From Viola odorata (lineage: Eukaryota; Streptophyta; Magnoliopsida; Malpighiales; Violaceae), in NCBI GenBank assembly GCA_963691705.1, contig OY829540.1, positions 5,904,001 to 5,968,000 of the forward strand: a stretch of DNA of 64,000 nucleotides. Direction: 5' to 3'. Of this stretch, positions 20,739-31,534 are shown piece by piece. Within the stretch, counting starts at the first letter, position 1. Each line of letters begins with the position of its first letter. The translations under genes were made by a program, and so were the position numbers. A model generated the notes under the pieces. The model had not been told where the DNA came from and did no database searches. It saw only the letters and a list, made by a program, of their open reading frames with translations.

Positions 20739-23690
20739 AGTAATTCTTACTGTAATTTTTTTTTTATGGTCTTGGGTTTAAGGAAATTAGATCACAAATG
20801 GGTCTTTAGTGTGACAGGCCCATTCGTTGAGATTTATATTATAAGAGAATAACACCGTTGATATGAATTTCAGGCCCAATAGAACCTTTGAGTAAGGATT
20901 TGAAATTCAAAGACTGCTTTATTTACTCAAAGTAGCTAAGCCCATAAACCTGTACAATATTCAGTGCTAAGTCCACCTTTAGGCCCAGGTAATAATTTGT
21001 TGTTGGGCAGAAGCAAACCCAAGTGTATGCTTCCTGCCATCAATCAAAGCCCATAGAAGTTGCTAATTTATTACACCAATATCACCTTTTTAGTCTTTGA
21101 TATTTAATGTATAATATAGTTTCAAAAAAAGAAAAAAAAGAAATTATGTATAATATAATTCCAATACATGCATTTAAAAAAATCACGGACGCATTTATAC
21201 GAATGTGTCTTCTTCCAACTAAATTTAATTACATCTTTTTTGCGTATGTTAAGAATATCTGAGCATTTTATATTTTAGTGGACCAATTTAGTGTAAATAT
21301 GATTAATCATAAGCAAAAAATGCTTAAATATATTTGAGAATTAAACTAAAAAAATTAAAATCTAAGTTTTCAAAAATTTAGATTGATAATTGTTCTTAAT
21401 TATGCATTAAAGTGATAAATAATTTGTTGGTGATCGACTCTCCTATTATAATTTTTTCTATTTTTAAAACTCGAATTCAAAACAAAGATGTACAAACCTC
21501 TTAATTACCACTTCACCTCAACTAATTATGCTCTCCTTATTAATTGATTGTTAATTTCCTAGTTTTGTCCAAAAAACTATTTCTAGGTATCACATATATA
21601 TTTTTTGAATTGTCACAACCACCACGTTAGTTGCTGTCAGCAAGAGTAGCAAGTCCTACTCGTAACCGGAACAATTTTTCCTCAAATTTCATTTGTGGGT
21701 TTGTAGACATAGTAGCCAATTTGGGCAAGCAATTATAGAGTGAAGAAATAAATATTAAATATTAAATTTAAAAAAAGTAATACTACTAAGTGTTTAAAAA
21801 CAAATTTTCAGTCTCTTAATTAATTACTTATTAGCCAGCATTTGGTAGGTTGTTCCTTTCACCAAACCGATCCTGTACCAGTCGTGAGGGCAAGAACCAG
21901 TAGATCATTGTTCTTCTTTTCATGTATTAGGTTAACAATGTACTAACATTTTTTCTTCATTCATATCTGAAATCTCCCTTTTTTCTCCATAATGCGCAGA
22001 AGAAACAAGAAGAAATTATCTAGATCGAGTAACAAGAAACTTGACATAATTAATTAGGCGCAAAAAAATTTAAGCATTCTTAAATTATATTATTCATATA
22101 CATACAATGGTCGCTATTTTATGAAATTTGTAAGCTGTTTTATTTTACATTCAAAAATTTTCGTTGTCGATCTGTTTATAATTTTTATCTATGTCAAACA
22201 AAAGGGAGAAAAAACGATGGAAGCATGATATTGTTGGTCAGATTAATGGCACCGCAATTATTGGAGGAGAAAAACATCTTAGTCACTGAAAAATGTGCAT
22301 GGTCTGGAATCGTAAAACACGATTTTGAAGGTTAGAGAATATGCCCCCCTACTAGTGAGTGGATCATGAAAAAAATGGTCTGGAGTACTTTGAAGTGACA
22401 GTGATGGGCTGCGTGCGGTGCTTAAATAAGCGCTTATTTAGATCCAATTTAAGTAGCTAGCTACCTATCATTCTGTTAACCACTTCACTACACACACTTC
22501 TTGCGCGTAGATAACTTAAACAACGAGATCTTATGCAACTAGTGAGCTTAAGCAAGGAAACAACGATTAACCCCACAATTGAGCATTCGCTGCTAGCCAC
22601 GCTGAGTTTGACTTTCTGTCAGATAATTCTAAAGCTAAAACTCTCAGTGCTATAAACATCCCCCATTATTTTTAGACATAAGACATTGAATACACTCAAC
22701 AATTAAAAACACACTTCATTTACTTCTCATATCTTCTTTACTTCTTTTGATTTAATATTTGTTCAACTTGAATCTGATTTGAGCGTTAGAGTATTTATGC
22801 GAGGAAAAATCATTTTGAATTATAGATTCCCAACAAAGCAAGGCCCATTTTAACCAAGAAAAACATTCACCTTAATCACAACATTACCCCCACACCCCCA
22901 ATTCTAGCATTACCACTTAGAATGGTGTCCTGAACACGAGAGGAAGAGGAGAAAAAGCTACTTTGAAATGGTTGGGCGTAAAAGTATCCTCTGAAGTAAA
23001 ATGTGCGCTTGTGGCGAAAAATTGTAGACCGGACCGGATAATTTTTATTTTTCTTATAACAAGGGACCGGACCGGATATATACACAGACCATATCAAATT
23101 CGTGTTCGGTGCAATAAATTAGAATGTGTTATAATTTTCAGACAACACTTCTCGTGGACAAATTAGCCAAAGGACGAGACTTTTCTTAAGGAGTATTTTT
23201 TTTTTTATAAGCCCGAAAATACAATTATTTTTTATTAATTAAGGGGAAAAAAGTGCAAGAGATCTTTTGGCACCAACATTTTTTTTAAAAACAACTCTAC
23301 CACCAATTTTCTTCTATTTCTGAACTTCATTCCGATTTCATATTTCGTTAGACACTTTAACCATTATCATTATATTAGTTGGACAATCTTGCAACCCGGC
23401 ACATGACAATTGCCAAACGTCGTTTCTTCAAATCTATTTATTTGAATTATTTAACTAATAAAAATATTAAAATTATAATTCTTAGAAAATTATAAATTTC
23501 ATTATGAGAATTTCAAAACTATATGGGTGGAAGTTGAAAATTTTATAAATTTTACAAATTTTTTTTATAACTTCTTGATTTTTTTAAAGCATTTCTCCCT
23601 AACATTTCCGCCTTGACAGTCAAAATTGGGCTGACCAAATGGGTTTGGTAATTGTCATGGCAACTAGTGGCAAGTTTGTCTAAGTGCCTC
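20739..23690. other. AT-rich spacer
   Basis: No gene supported. It contains a perfect 18-bp palindrome at 22423-22440 (TAAATAAGCGCTTATTTA) and two GGACCGGACCGGATA-type words near 23030 and 23066. Confidence 0.6.
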
Positions 23691-23742
23691 TGGCATTCTG
23701 GTTTTGGTACCAGGAAGTTGGTTACCAAAACTAGAATGCCAA
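23691..23742. repeat. Imperfect inverted repeat
   Basis: GGCATTCTGGTTTTGGTACC and GGTTACCAAAACTAGAATGCC pair around a short loop. It may be part of a small MITE; a related GTGTTTGGTAACAC lies at about 23748. Confidence 0.45.
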
Positions 23743-24149
23743 AAAAAGTGTTTGGTAACACTTTCTTTGAACCAACTTCTTCTTTGGTTTAAAAAACCAA
23801 AGAAAACACCATTTTTTCCACTGCTCTCATTAGCTTGGTTTCAGCCAAAACATGGAACGGAGATAATGTTTAATGAATCTTTCGAAATCCAAAAACATCC
23901 CTCGGTATTTTTTCTCATCGCGTCCATTTTTTCTTCTTCTTCCTCATTTGTTCTAAAAATTCTCACCTCGCTCGTCTGCAATCGGCCTCTCATCTCATCC
24001 ATCTCCAGAAATCGATTTCAAACAACCTTGAAGACAAGAACCCATGGCAGTAATAAGGATCCAAATTAAAGAAAGCATCAAAGAAACTCCTACTCCCCTT
24101 TAGGTTAAGTTTCAACAGAGTCTCCATCCCAAAAGAGTAGAACTCCCTT

Positions 24150-25498
24150 GAATATCTTCTCTCCAGAGGCCACAACGATTCCACACTCTTCCCTAGGTCG
24201 CGATTTCCTTATGGATCGACGCCACTCCCTTCTCCTCTCACTCTCGGCCTCCTCACCGCAGCTCACTGTCGTCGGCATCAGATCTCGGGCTCCTCACCGC
24301 CGCTCACTCTGGTCGCAATCAGATCTGGGATTCCATCAAAACTCTCATTTTTGGATCAATCGGATCTGGGTTCGCTTCCTTTCCCTCTCATTTCTCTTCT
24401 CTTTCGCTTGTTCATTTCTGTTCATGAAGATGTGGAATTCAAATGAACTCTTATGATCTTTCTTGTTATGAATATTTAATTGCTTGGATGCTTTTTCATT
24501 TCTGTAGTGCTGTAGTAGTCACCTAATGCGACTCTTATGAATTTTGATTTACGTTTTGAATACTGGCGAAATTGATTTTGAGTCTTTTACGTTAGATTGT
24601 TGTTACAAATTCTGCTCAAGGCTTATCAAATATTGGGTTTTTATTGTGCTTTCCACTCTGTTTTGAGCTATTCTCTCCTAATTCCATCGTATGGTTTGGT
24701 ATTTTAGTTTACTTCCTAGTTTTGTCTGTGCTTGAAATGCTTGAAAATGCAAAATTTGATAGTTATTGGATTGGATATGAAACTTTGATTTGCGTCGTGT
24801 GTTTTGAATTAGTTAAAGAATGCGAGACAGTAGTAAACAAGTGGTATTGCAAATCCCTTGTTATTCTAGCAGAATTGTGCCTTCGTTCTAATATTAGGAC
24901 TTGGAGACTAGTTTCTTCAGACGAGACATTGCTGGAAATGTTGCTTTAGGTGCTGATGTTTGATGAAACTAAACTTGGGTTTTCCGAACAAGAGTGAGCT
25001 TTTTTTAATCACGTTGGAAATTAGTATTGCAGGTAGTTTATTGTTTTAAACTTGAATACAACATTTGGTTTTGCATGAACTTGATAGATTTGTCTGAAAG
25101 ATAGGAAGAATGGATTTGAAAGCTATTTGCTAGTGATAGCGTTATTGTTTCATGCATGGCAGTAAATGTGGTTGCCTTCATGGTTTTTGATGACTTGTTC
25201 TATAGTTTTATGGTTGTAAGGGTGTGTTAAGGCATTCCTATTTATCAAGTGGTGCATTTCATATGATGAAAATGTATGTTTTTGTATACTAATTTGACAC
25301 AGGCATAAAAGTTTAGTGAAATGGATGCAACTTTTGTATCAGAAAAACTGTAGTCTAGGTCAACTATGTGCCATTCCTCTATATTCTTCGTTTCTTGATG
25401 AAATGCTTAATAAAGAGTACCACAACATTTCCAGATCTTTGCTTAGCTTCACTACTTTGTCTACTGAAATTTGTTTGTTTGCTTATTTACTTTTGTAG
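24150..25498 (+). other. Possible 5' UTR exon and intron leading to the RPB6 exons
   Basis: 24180-24365 is C/T-rich and contains a roughly 40-bp imperfect tandem duplication (CTCCTCACCGCAGCTCACTG, CTCCTCACCGCCGCTCACTC). It ends GATCTGG|GTTCGCTTCC, like many plant 5' UTR introns. The following ~1.1 kb is T-rich and ends TTACTTTTGTAG, a good acceptor, at 25498. I find no upstream RPB6 exons here. This could be a promoter and leader donated by another gene, or the remains of the original first intron. Confidence 0.35.
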
Positions 25499-25746
25499 AT
25501 TGCTATGAAGGAGCTTCGAGAGAGGAAGATACCATTTACCATCCGCCGTTACCTACCTGATGGAAGGTGAGAGGCTTAGTTTGAAATTCTGTTCTATTTC
25601 AACCAGTTTATTTCTAACCTCTGAGTATAATATGATTTCCCTTGTTTTCCTAACACATTTGTATGGGATTCCTCAGTTATGAAGATTGGGGAGTTGACGA
25701 GCTGATTGTGGAAGACTCATAGAAGAGGCAAGTGGGAGGCGATTAA
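25499..25746 (+). pseudogene. RPB6: RNA polymerase subunit RPB6 (RPABC2), last two exons only
   Basis: Exon 25499-25566 encodes IAMKELRERKIPFTIRRYLP, followed by DG. A GT-AG intron spans 25567-25676. The next exon from 25677 encodes YEDWGVDELIVEDS. These are the near-invariant C-terminal residues of RPB6, a small shared subunit of RNA polymerases I, II and III that stabilises the clamp. The family ends with eight more residues starting with Trp; here that TGG codon is TAG (25720-25722). The remaining codons and the normal TAA (25741-25746) are still present. The N-terminal exons (acidic tail and the KTSKYMTKYERAR region) are not found upstream. The splice signals are intact, so the locus may be transcribed, but it cannot make RPB6. 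Its origin may be segmental duplication or gene-fragment capture. Confidence 0.82.
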
Positions 25747-25768
25747 GCTCTTACCAGTGTGTGTGTAA

Positions 25769-26421
25769 CAGGGACGGATCCAGGAATTATTTTCAAGGGG
25801 GGCGGGGGTTCGGGGGCAGCGCCCCTGAATTTTTTTTTGGAGTATTTAAAAGGGAAAGCCAGCGAGCTGAATGAAAAAATGAACAAATGCTTAAGAGTAT
25901 TTGTATCCGTCACTAAATAACAAATATTTAGATAAACTTAAAGAATTTTTTTTGGAGTATTTTAAAGGGAAAGCAAGCGAGCTGAACGAAAAAAATGAAC
26001 AAATGCTTAAGAGTATTTGTATCCGTCACTAAATAACAAATATTTAGATAAACTTAACAAATTTTTTTTTGGAGTATTTTAAAAGGAAAGCAAGCGAGCT
26101 GAACGAAAAAAATGAACAAATGCTTAAAAGTATTTGTATCCGTCACTAAATAACAAATAGCAGAGATTTGGTTTCTTTAGTCTGAAAAGCTAACAAAATT
26201 TACGGCCCATGTATGTACTAAAGAAAAGATATGTCTATGATTAATTTAACAAAATATGGCCTATGGACAACAATTTACCAGTAAAAGATATTCTGCAGCT
26301 ACTAAATATCATTCAATTCTACCTGAAGAAAATCTCACAAATAAAAAGCCCAATACAATTTTTTTTAATCCATCCCAGGGTGGGCGCTTGCCCACCCTCG
26401 CCTGGGCTGGATCCGTCCTTG
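25769..26421. mobile_element. hAT-type MITE in the RPB6 3' UTR
   Basis: TIRs are CAGGGACGGATCCAG (25769) and the inverted CAAGGACGGATCCAG (ending 26421). The flanks are GTGTGTAA and TGTGTGTT, compatible with an 8-bp hAT duplication in a GT run. The ends are G/C-rich (GGGGGGCGGGGGTTCGGGGG and CCCAGGGTGGGCGCTTGCCC). The interior is an array of about 115-bp units starting near 25828, 25943 and 26058. Confidence 0.7.
25828..26160. repeat. Triplicated ~115-bp unit inside the MITE
   Basis: Each unit has TTTTTTTGGAGTATTT, then AAAGCAAGCGAGCTGAACGA, then GTATTTGTATCCGTCACTAA. The three copies are nearly identical, so the amplification is recent. Confidence 0.8.
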
Positions 26422-26429
26422 TGTGTGTT

Positions 26430-27184
26430 GCTACTAGGATGTTCAAGACTTTTCTCTATTAATTGAAGTACTCTGTTGTGGACTGCTTTTTAGGCAAAAT
26501 GACCACCTAGTGTCTTTATAACAGATACCTTTAGTTTCAAGAGTTTGTCAATTGTTGGTATGTAATTATTACTATGTTTTAGCTGTCCCAAGTTGAATGC
26601 AAATTTCTAGTAGAAGGTGCGATTTGGATCTCCAGGCATGTTCTGGATTGAGGGTTTATTTAACATTGGCTTCAAGGAAATATTTTGAAGGTTGAATTAG
26701 TGTGCATCTGTGCATTTTCTCTTCATCATAGTCTGTAGGTACATTCGATAATATAATTAACTAAACAAATTTAAAGTAATCAATTTTTGAATAAAATTAA
26801 GAATGATTGGTTGACAATCATTAGAGTAGTTTAATTATTAATTATACAATAATTATAATCTAATAATTGTTTTGATTACTATAAAAACTAAAAAATACGA
26901 AATATGTAAGTTATTCATGTAATTCCAAAAATATTTTATTTTTCTATTATATTAGATAAATATCTTTTATTTATTTATGGTATTAATAACTCAATTTTTT
27001 TATGGCATTAATAAATTTAAATTTATTTATCATTTAAATTAATTTATTTTATTTATGATATTAGATAAATATTACGTGATAGATGTTAAATTATAAATAA
27101 ATTGATTAAAAACATATATAAAGATATTAAAAAAATTAATTCTAACACTTGAAATGAATTATGCCCTTTATGGTCCAACTATAG
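26430..27184. other. RPB6 3' flank and AT-rich spacer
   Basis: The sequence to about 26700 reads like the rest of an RPB6 3' UTR and trailer. Beyond that it is over 75% A/T with no gene seen. Confidence 0.5.
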
Positions 27185-27320
27185 TTTTAAAACAGTTTTT
27201 ACCAAACACCAAAAATAACTTCTGGTTTCCCCACATAACTTTTAACAAACATTTACCAAACAACATACTCCGTTCTGCAAAAGTTTGAAACTAACTTTTG
27301 CAGACTGAAATTTTCCCCAC

Positions 27321-29757
27321 TGTTGATACCCGAATTTTGACGCCATTTTTAACTAATTTTAGCATTTCTGTTATTTACTTAATTTACTGTCCTTTTCAGT
27401 TAATTTACTATTGCTAGCATTTCTAAATTTTTCCATTGCATTTTAGCATCATCGTTAGCATCGTCAGCTTTCGAAATCGCGTTTTTAATTTTTCGGCACA
27501 TTTTCATTATTATTATCATTATCATTTTTAGCCTTAAAAATCACATTTTTAACTATCCGTAAGTCGTTTGCTAGTTTTTTCTTCGTTTTAGGTCATCACA
27601 TGATTTTTAGGATTTTTTATGTTTTAGCGCATTTTTTTAGTATTTTTATTATCTTATTATTATTTTTATTCGAGCTTTTATTGGACCTGAGTAAGTCCGC
27701 TCGGACAATAGCTTGACTTTAAAATGTTTTCCATCAACTAGTTGCTAGGATTTTTTCTGGTCGCAACGGTCTATAGCGATTCGTGTAATTTTCGGCGTAA
27801 CGTTATTATTTTTCCGTTCAAACGTTTCACGTTTTTGAACGTGAAAATAAACACGTTAAACGAAAAATTCTCGTCATTCGCTGTAGACGGTTAAACCCGT
27901 CGTATTTTTCTCTACGCGACGGTACCTTCGGCTCGAAAAGTCAGAACGTTTGTTCGCGGGAACCGGCTCGAGGCCATTTAAATCAGATGAAGGGTCATTT
28001 GATCATGGCAATTGATCTGGTCAACCAAGGAAAGTCAACCAGATCAATGGCCCTTGATTTAATGTGCATAATGCACATGCACAGTGCACGCACGAGGGAG
28101 GCAACGGAAGTCCTCGCCCGAGCCAACTGCTCCCTAGCTCCCTAACCCTCCGCCATCATCACGGTTCCCCTAGCCCAGCCAGCGCACACGTCCGGCCACC
28201 ACGCGCAGCTCCCACGTCCGGCCATCCACGCGTTCTTCGGCTATAAATAGCCACGGCTTCCCTTCGTTCAAATGGGCCGAGAATTTTGCAAAAAAACCCG
28301 CTACTCCCTCTCCATTTTCCTGGTCAACTCATGTACTCCTAAGCCCCATTCACTCACCCTCATTCCCGTTCCTCGCCGTCGTCCGTACGCAGCCGCAGCA
28401 CGATGAGCGTTCTTGCTCCCGTTTTTCTTTTAAATTCCGTTTAGAACTTAGTCAATTAATTTATCACTAAAGCTTGCTGCGATCACCTTGTTATCAACTG
28501 TTTAATTTTCCGCACTTTAAATTTCAGCAATTTACTTTCAGCAATTTAAATTCAATACCGCCTACATGGTCGCTCGCAATATCAATTATTTATTTTCCGC
28601 AATATCAACTGCTTTAAATTTCTGCAATATCAATTGCTTTAATCTTCTGCAGTATCAATCATTAAAATTTCTGCAAATCATCAACTGTTTTAAAATCATC
28701 AACTCTTTTAATCTCCTGCACTTACCAACTCCGCATTTCATTCTCGTATGCTTAAAATCCATCATTTTTCGCATGCAATCAACACAGCATTTAAATTCTC
28801 GTATGCTTAAAACCAATCATTTTTTGCATGCAATCAACCTAGCATTTAATTCTCGTATGCGTCAAATCCATCATTTTTCGCATGCAATCAACTCAGCATT
28901 TAATTTTCTCCTGCGTAAAATCCATCATTTTTCGCATGCAATCAACACAACATTTAAATTCTCGTATGCGTAAAATCCATCATTTTGCGTACACAATCAA
29001 CTGTCATTTAAATTTTCGCACTCATAGAATTGCCTATTTTTTTTCGAGCTATCACTAACACTCTCGTTTTGTAGGTTAATTTCAAGCTTCGCTCGAAAGT
29101 ACGCCTCACAAGTCCTTTTTATTTATTCAATGCTTTCTGCAAATATCAATTGTATGCATGATATAGAACTGCTAGAATTAAAATCAACCCACATGAACAA
29201 CGTATTTAAAGAGTTGCTTAAAATGTCGTGTTCATATGATTTTAAATTCTCGCTTATATTGACTGCATGTACATGGGGACTTTCGATCCCACATCAGTTT
29301 TTCACTTCAAAAACCTATCATTTAAACTTGTACTCTGTTAGCAATCCATGTTAGGATCACGTAGTAAGTAATCTAATCATGCATGGCCCGATGATGAAAA
29401 AAGAGGGCGCTCATTCAGTCTTACGGAAAATTCAGTCCCATCACGATCATAAAAAAGACTAAAGTGACGATTCCTCTGAGGACCCCCTTTTTCAAAACGC
29501 ATTTTTAAAACACCTTTTTAAACACCTCTCTCATCAACCGATAACCGTTTTCGGATGTGTCTCGGGTGCCTAACACCTTCCCGAGACCATAATACGACCC
29601 CGAACCTTTTGTCTGGGGTCCAGACCCCTTTTTTGTGCCTTTAGTTTTTTTTACTTATTATATTTCCTATGCCATGACGATTAGGGTTCCCTAAGCCTAG
29701 CAACCAAATTAGGGTGGCGACTTCATTGCATGCTGCTAGGCGTCCTTTTACGCCGAG
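27321..29757 (+). repeat. Element 3 5' LTR, first segment
   Basis: It matches 50082 onward with scattered substitutions. A deletion at about 28491 removes what corresponds to 51253-52613 in the 3' LTR. It ends with CCGAG, the duplication caused by element 2. Confidence 0.88.
28242..28250 (+). promoter_or_regulatory. TATA box in element 3 5' LTR
   Basis: TATAAATAG follows a GC-rich stretch (CACGTCCGGCCATCC). The same box is at 51003-51011 in the 3' LTR. A likely LTR promoter. Confidence 0.65.
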
Positions 29758-31480
29758 TGATAGCATGTTTTTATGCATGATTTTCCCTCCACTTTCTCAC
29801 TTATCTAGAGCATGATTCTGCTAATTTACCCTTGATTTCATTACTATTGCAGATTCAGGCCTAAAAAGGGAGTTTGTGCTAAAACATGCGTTTTTGGTGC
29901 ATTTTGAGCGAATTCCAGTTTCAAGACCAGAAGTCGAGGTCCCGAGCCCAAAGCAGCGTTCAAGGTCCCGAGTCGGATTCCCAGTTCGGGACCCCGAAGG
30001 GCAAAGGATGTCATTTCCACGTGTCATCCCACCTAAAACGCCCATGTGACTCCTCTGACACTGTTCCTGCGCTCTGCACTGATTACCAAACACCTACCGA
30101 ACTGACCAGTTCAGCCTCGAGCTCAGTCCAGACCTGCCAAAGCTGGAGAAATCAGACAACTTAATGCTTTTCCAGCTTTGTGCTTTAAGGAACATGGATC
30201 CACTTCTTTAGGCTTTCAATTAATGCATTTTGTCCCTAGTTTTAGGCTGAAGATATTTTGTGCTTAGGGCTCTACTATATAAAGAGCATCTAAGCTTAGT
30301 TTAGGGGGATCTCTTCCGAATTTATAATCAATTAGGATAACTTAGAAGTAGCTTAGACTTCTCTCTAGTTTCTCTCTCTAGCCATTGTTAGCTTCTTCAA
30401 CATTGCTGCCGAGCTATAAACGGAATTTTAGTAACAAGTTTTCTTCCCTTACACTATTTAATTACTTGTTATGCTTTCTTTAATCGTTATTTGTTTATCT
30501 CTAAGTATGAGTAGCTAAATTCCTAGTTCTTGGCAAGGCTGATTCGAGGGTTGCAGGGGCAGATTCGAGGCCTTAATGTGCTTAATATATTCTTGATGCT
30601 ATATTCAACTATTCATCGATTTAATTACATCTTTGCATGATTTAATTTGAGGCCTGATCAACTGAGAATTATCTTGTGTAAATGCTGCCATTTATGTGAT
30701 GAATACGGAAGGAAAGTTGCGTGAGCAAGTAGGCATCTGTTTAGTCTTGACTGTGTCAAAGTGGTCTCGAATAGATAGGTTGGGTAGTTGATTAGAGCTG
30801 GGTCACGAGTCCGACAAACTGAGGGACTTTAGCTCTAGATCTGTCTTTTCTTAGCTTCATGGGCAGTTTGAGTATGGCCCTCCCGCATTCGTGCCTGGGG
30901 GGATGGCAAACTGTCAAGACTACCTCATGTGTGGAAACGGGGGGTAGTTTCTCTTAAGAGAAAAGTAGGGGATATCCGGGGAATCTGGTCCCCATGTCAT
31001 TTCTATGACATCTCGAATGGAATACTCTTGAGCTGATGACGATCTGGTCCCGAATGCAACCCAGAATGCCTTTGCCGAGAACACTTTCTCCATCTGATTA
31101 TTCGTGCTAATTTCACTCTTGTTCTATTTCACGCCTGTGTTGATACTTCTGCATCTGCTTCTGATTTGTTTCGTTATTTCTAGAATTGTTCGCCTATCTA
31201 CTCATTTTACTATTCGGGACCTCGAACGTGACATTCGGGACCCCGAATACTGCTTTCTTAGATAGAATTGTTAGCTCCCGAATTCTGTCTTGGCTAACTC
31301 GTTAGCCAATTAAAACCCCCCTGATTGTTACTTTTTGTGCATTTCACCCCCGAATACATTCAAGACCTTAGATCAGTCTCTCACAATCCCTGTGTTCGAC
31401 CCTGACTACCACTGTACACTTTATCTCTTGTGCACACACGTTTTCAGGCACTATAAATTTATGTATTTGATTGACAATCA
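29758..31480 (+). repeat. Element 2 5' LTR
   Basis: 1723 bp with TG...CA ends. A TATATAAAG box lies at 30276-30284. It is dense in TCGGGACC/GGTCCCGA words, including the hairpin words TTCGGGACCCCGAA (29985) and ATTCGGGACCCCGAAT (31233). Confidence 0.95.
30276..30284 (+). promoter_or_regulatory. TATA box in element 2 LTR
   Basis: TATATAAAG, repeated at 41968-41976 in the 3' LTR. Transcription would start about 30 bases downstream. Confidence 0.65.
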
Positions 31481-31483
31481 AAT

Positions 31484-31502
31484 TGGCGCCGTTGCCGGGG
31501 AT
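31484..31502 (+). promoter_or_regulatory. Element 2 primer binding site (tRNA-Asp)
   Basis: TGGCGCCGTTGCCGGGGAT lies three bases after the LTR. It is the reverse complement of the 3' end of plant tRNA-Asp (ATCCCCGGCAACGGCGCCA), the primer usual for Athila elements. Confidence 0.88.
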
Positions 31503-31534
31503 TGTTTCAAGACTGATTTATTTTTCTTGTTTGT

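Noticed and set aside
28566..28973. A 135-codon open frame present twice (also 52690-53097)
   Set aside because: The two copies are simply the same LTR segment; the sequence is AT-rich and repetitive (CATTTTTCGCATGCAATCAAC) and encodes nothing recognisable.
29886..30164. Identical small open frames at 29886 and 41578 and on the opposite strand
   Set aside because: Duplicate LTR sequence of element 2, not genes.
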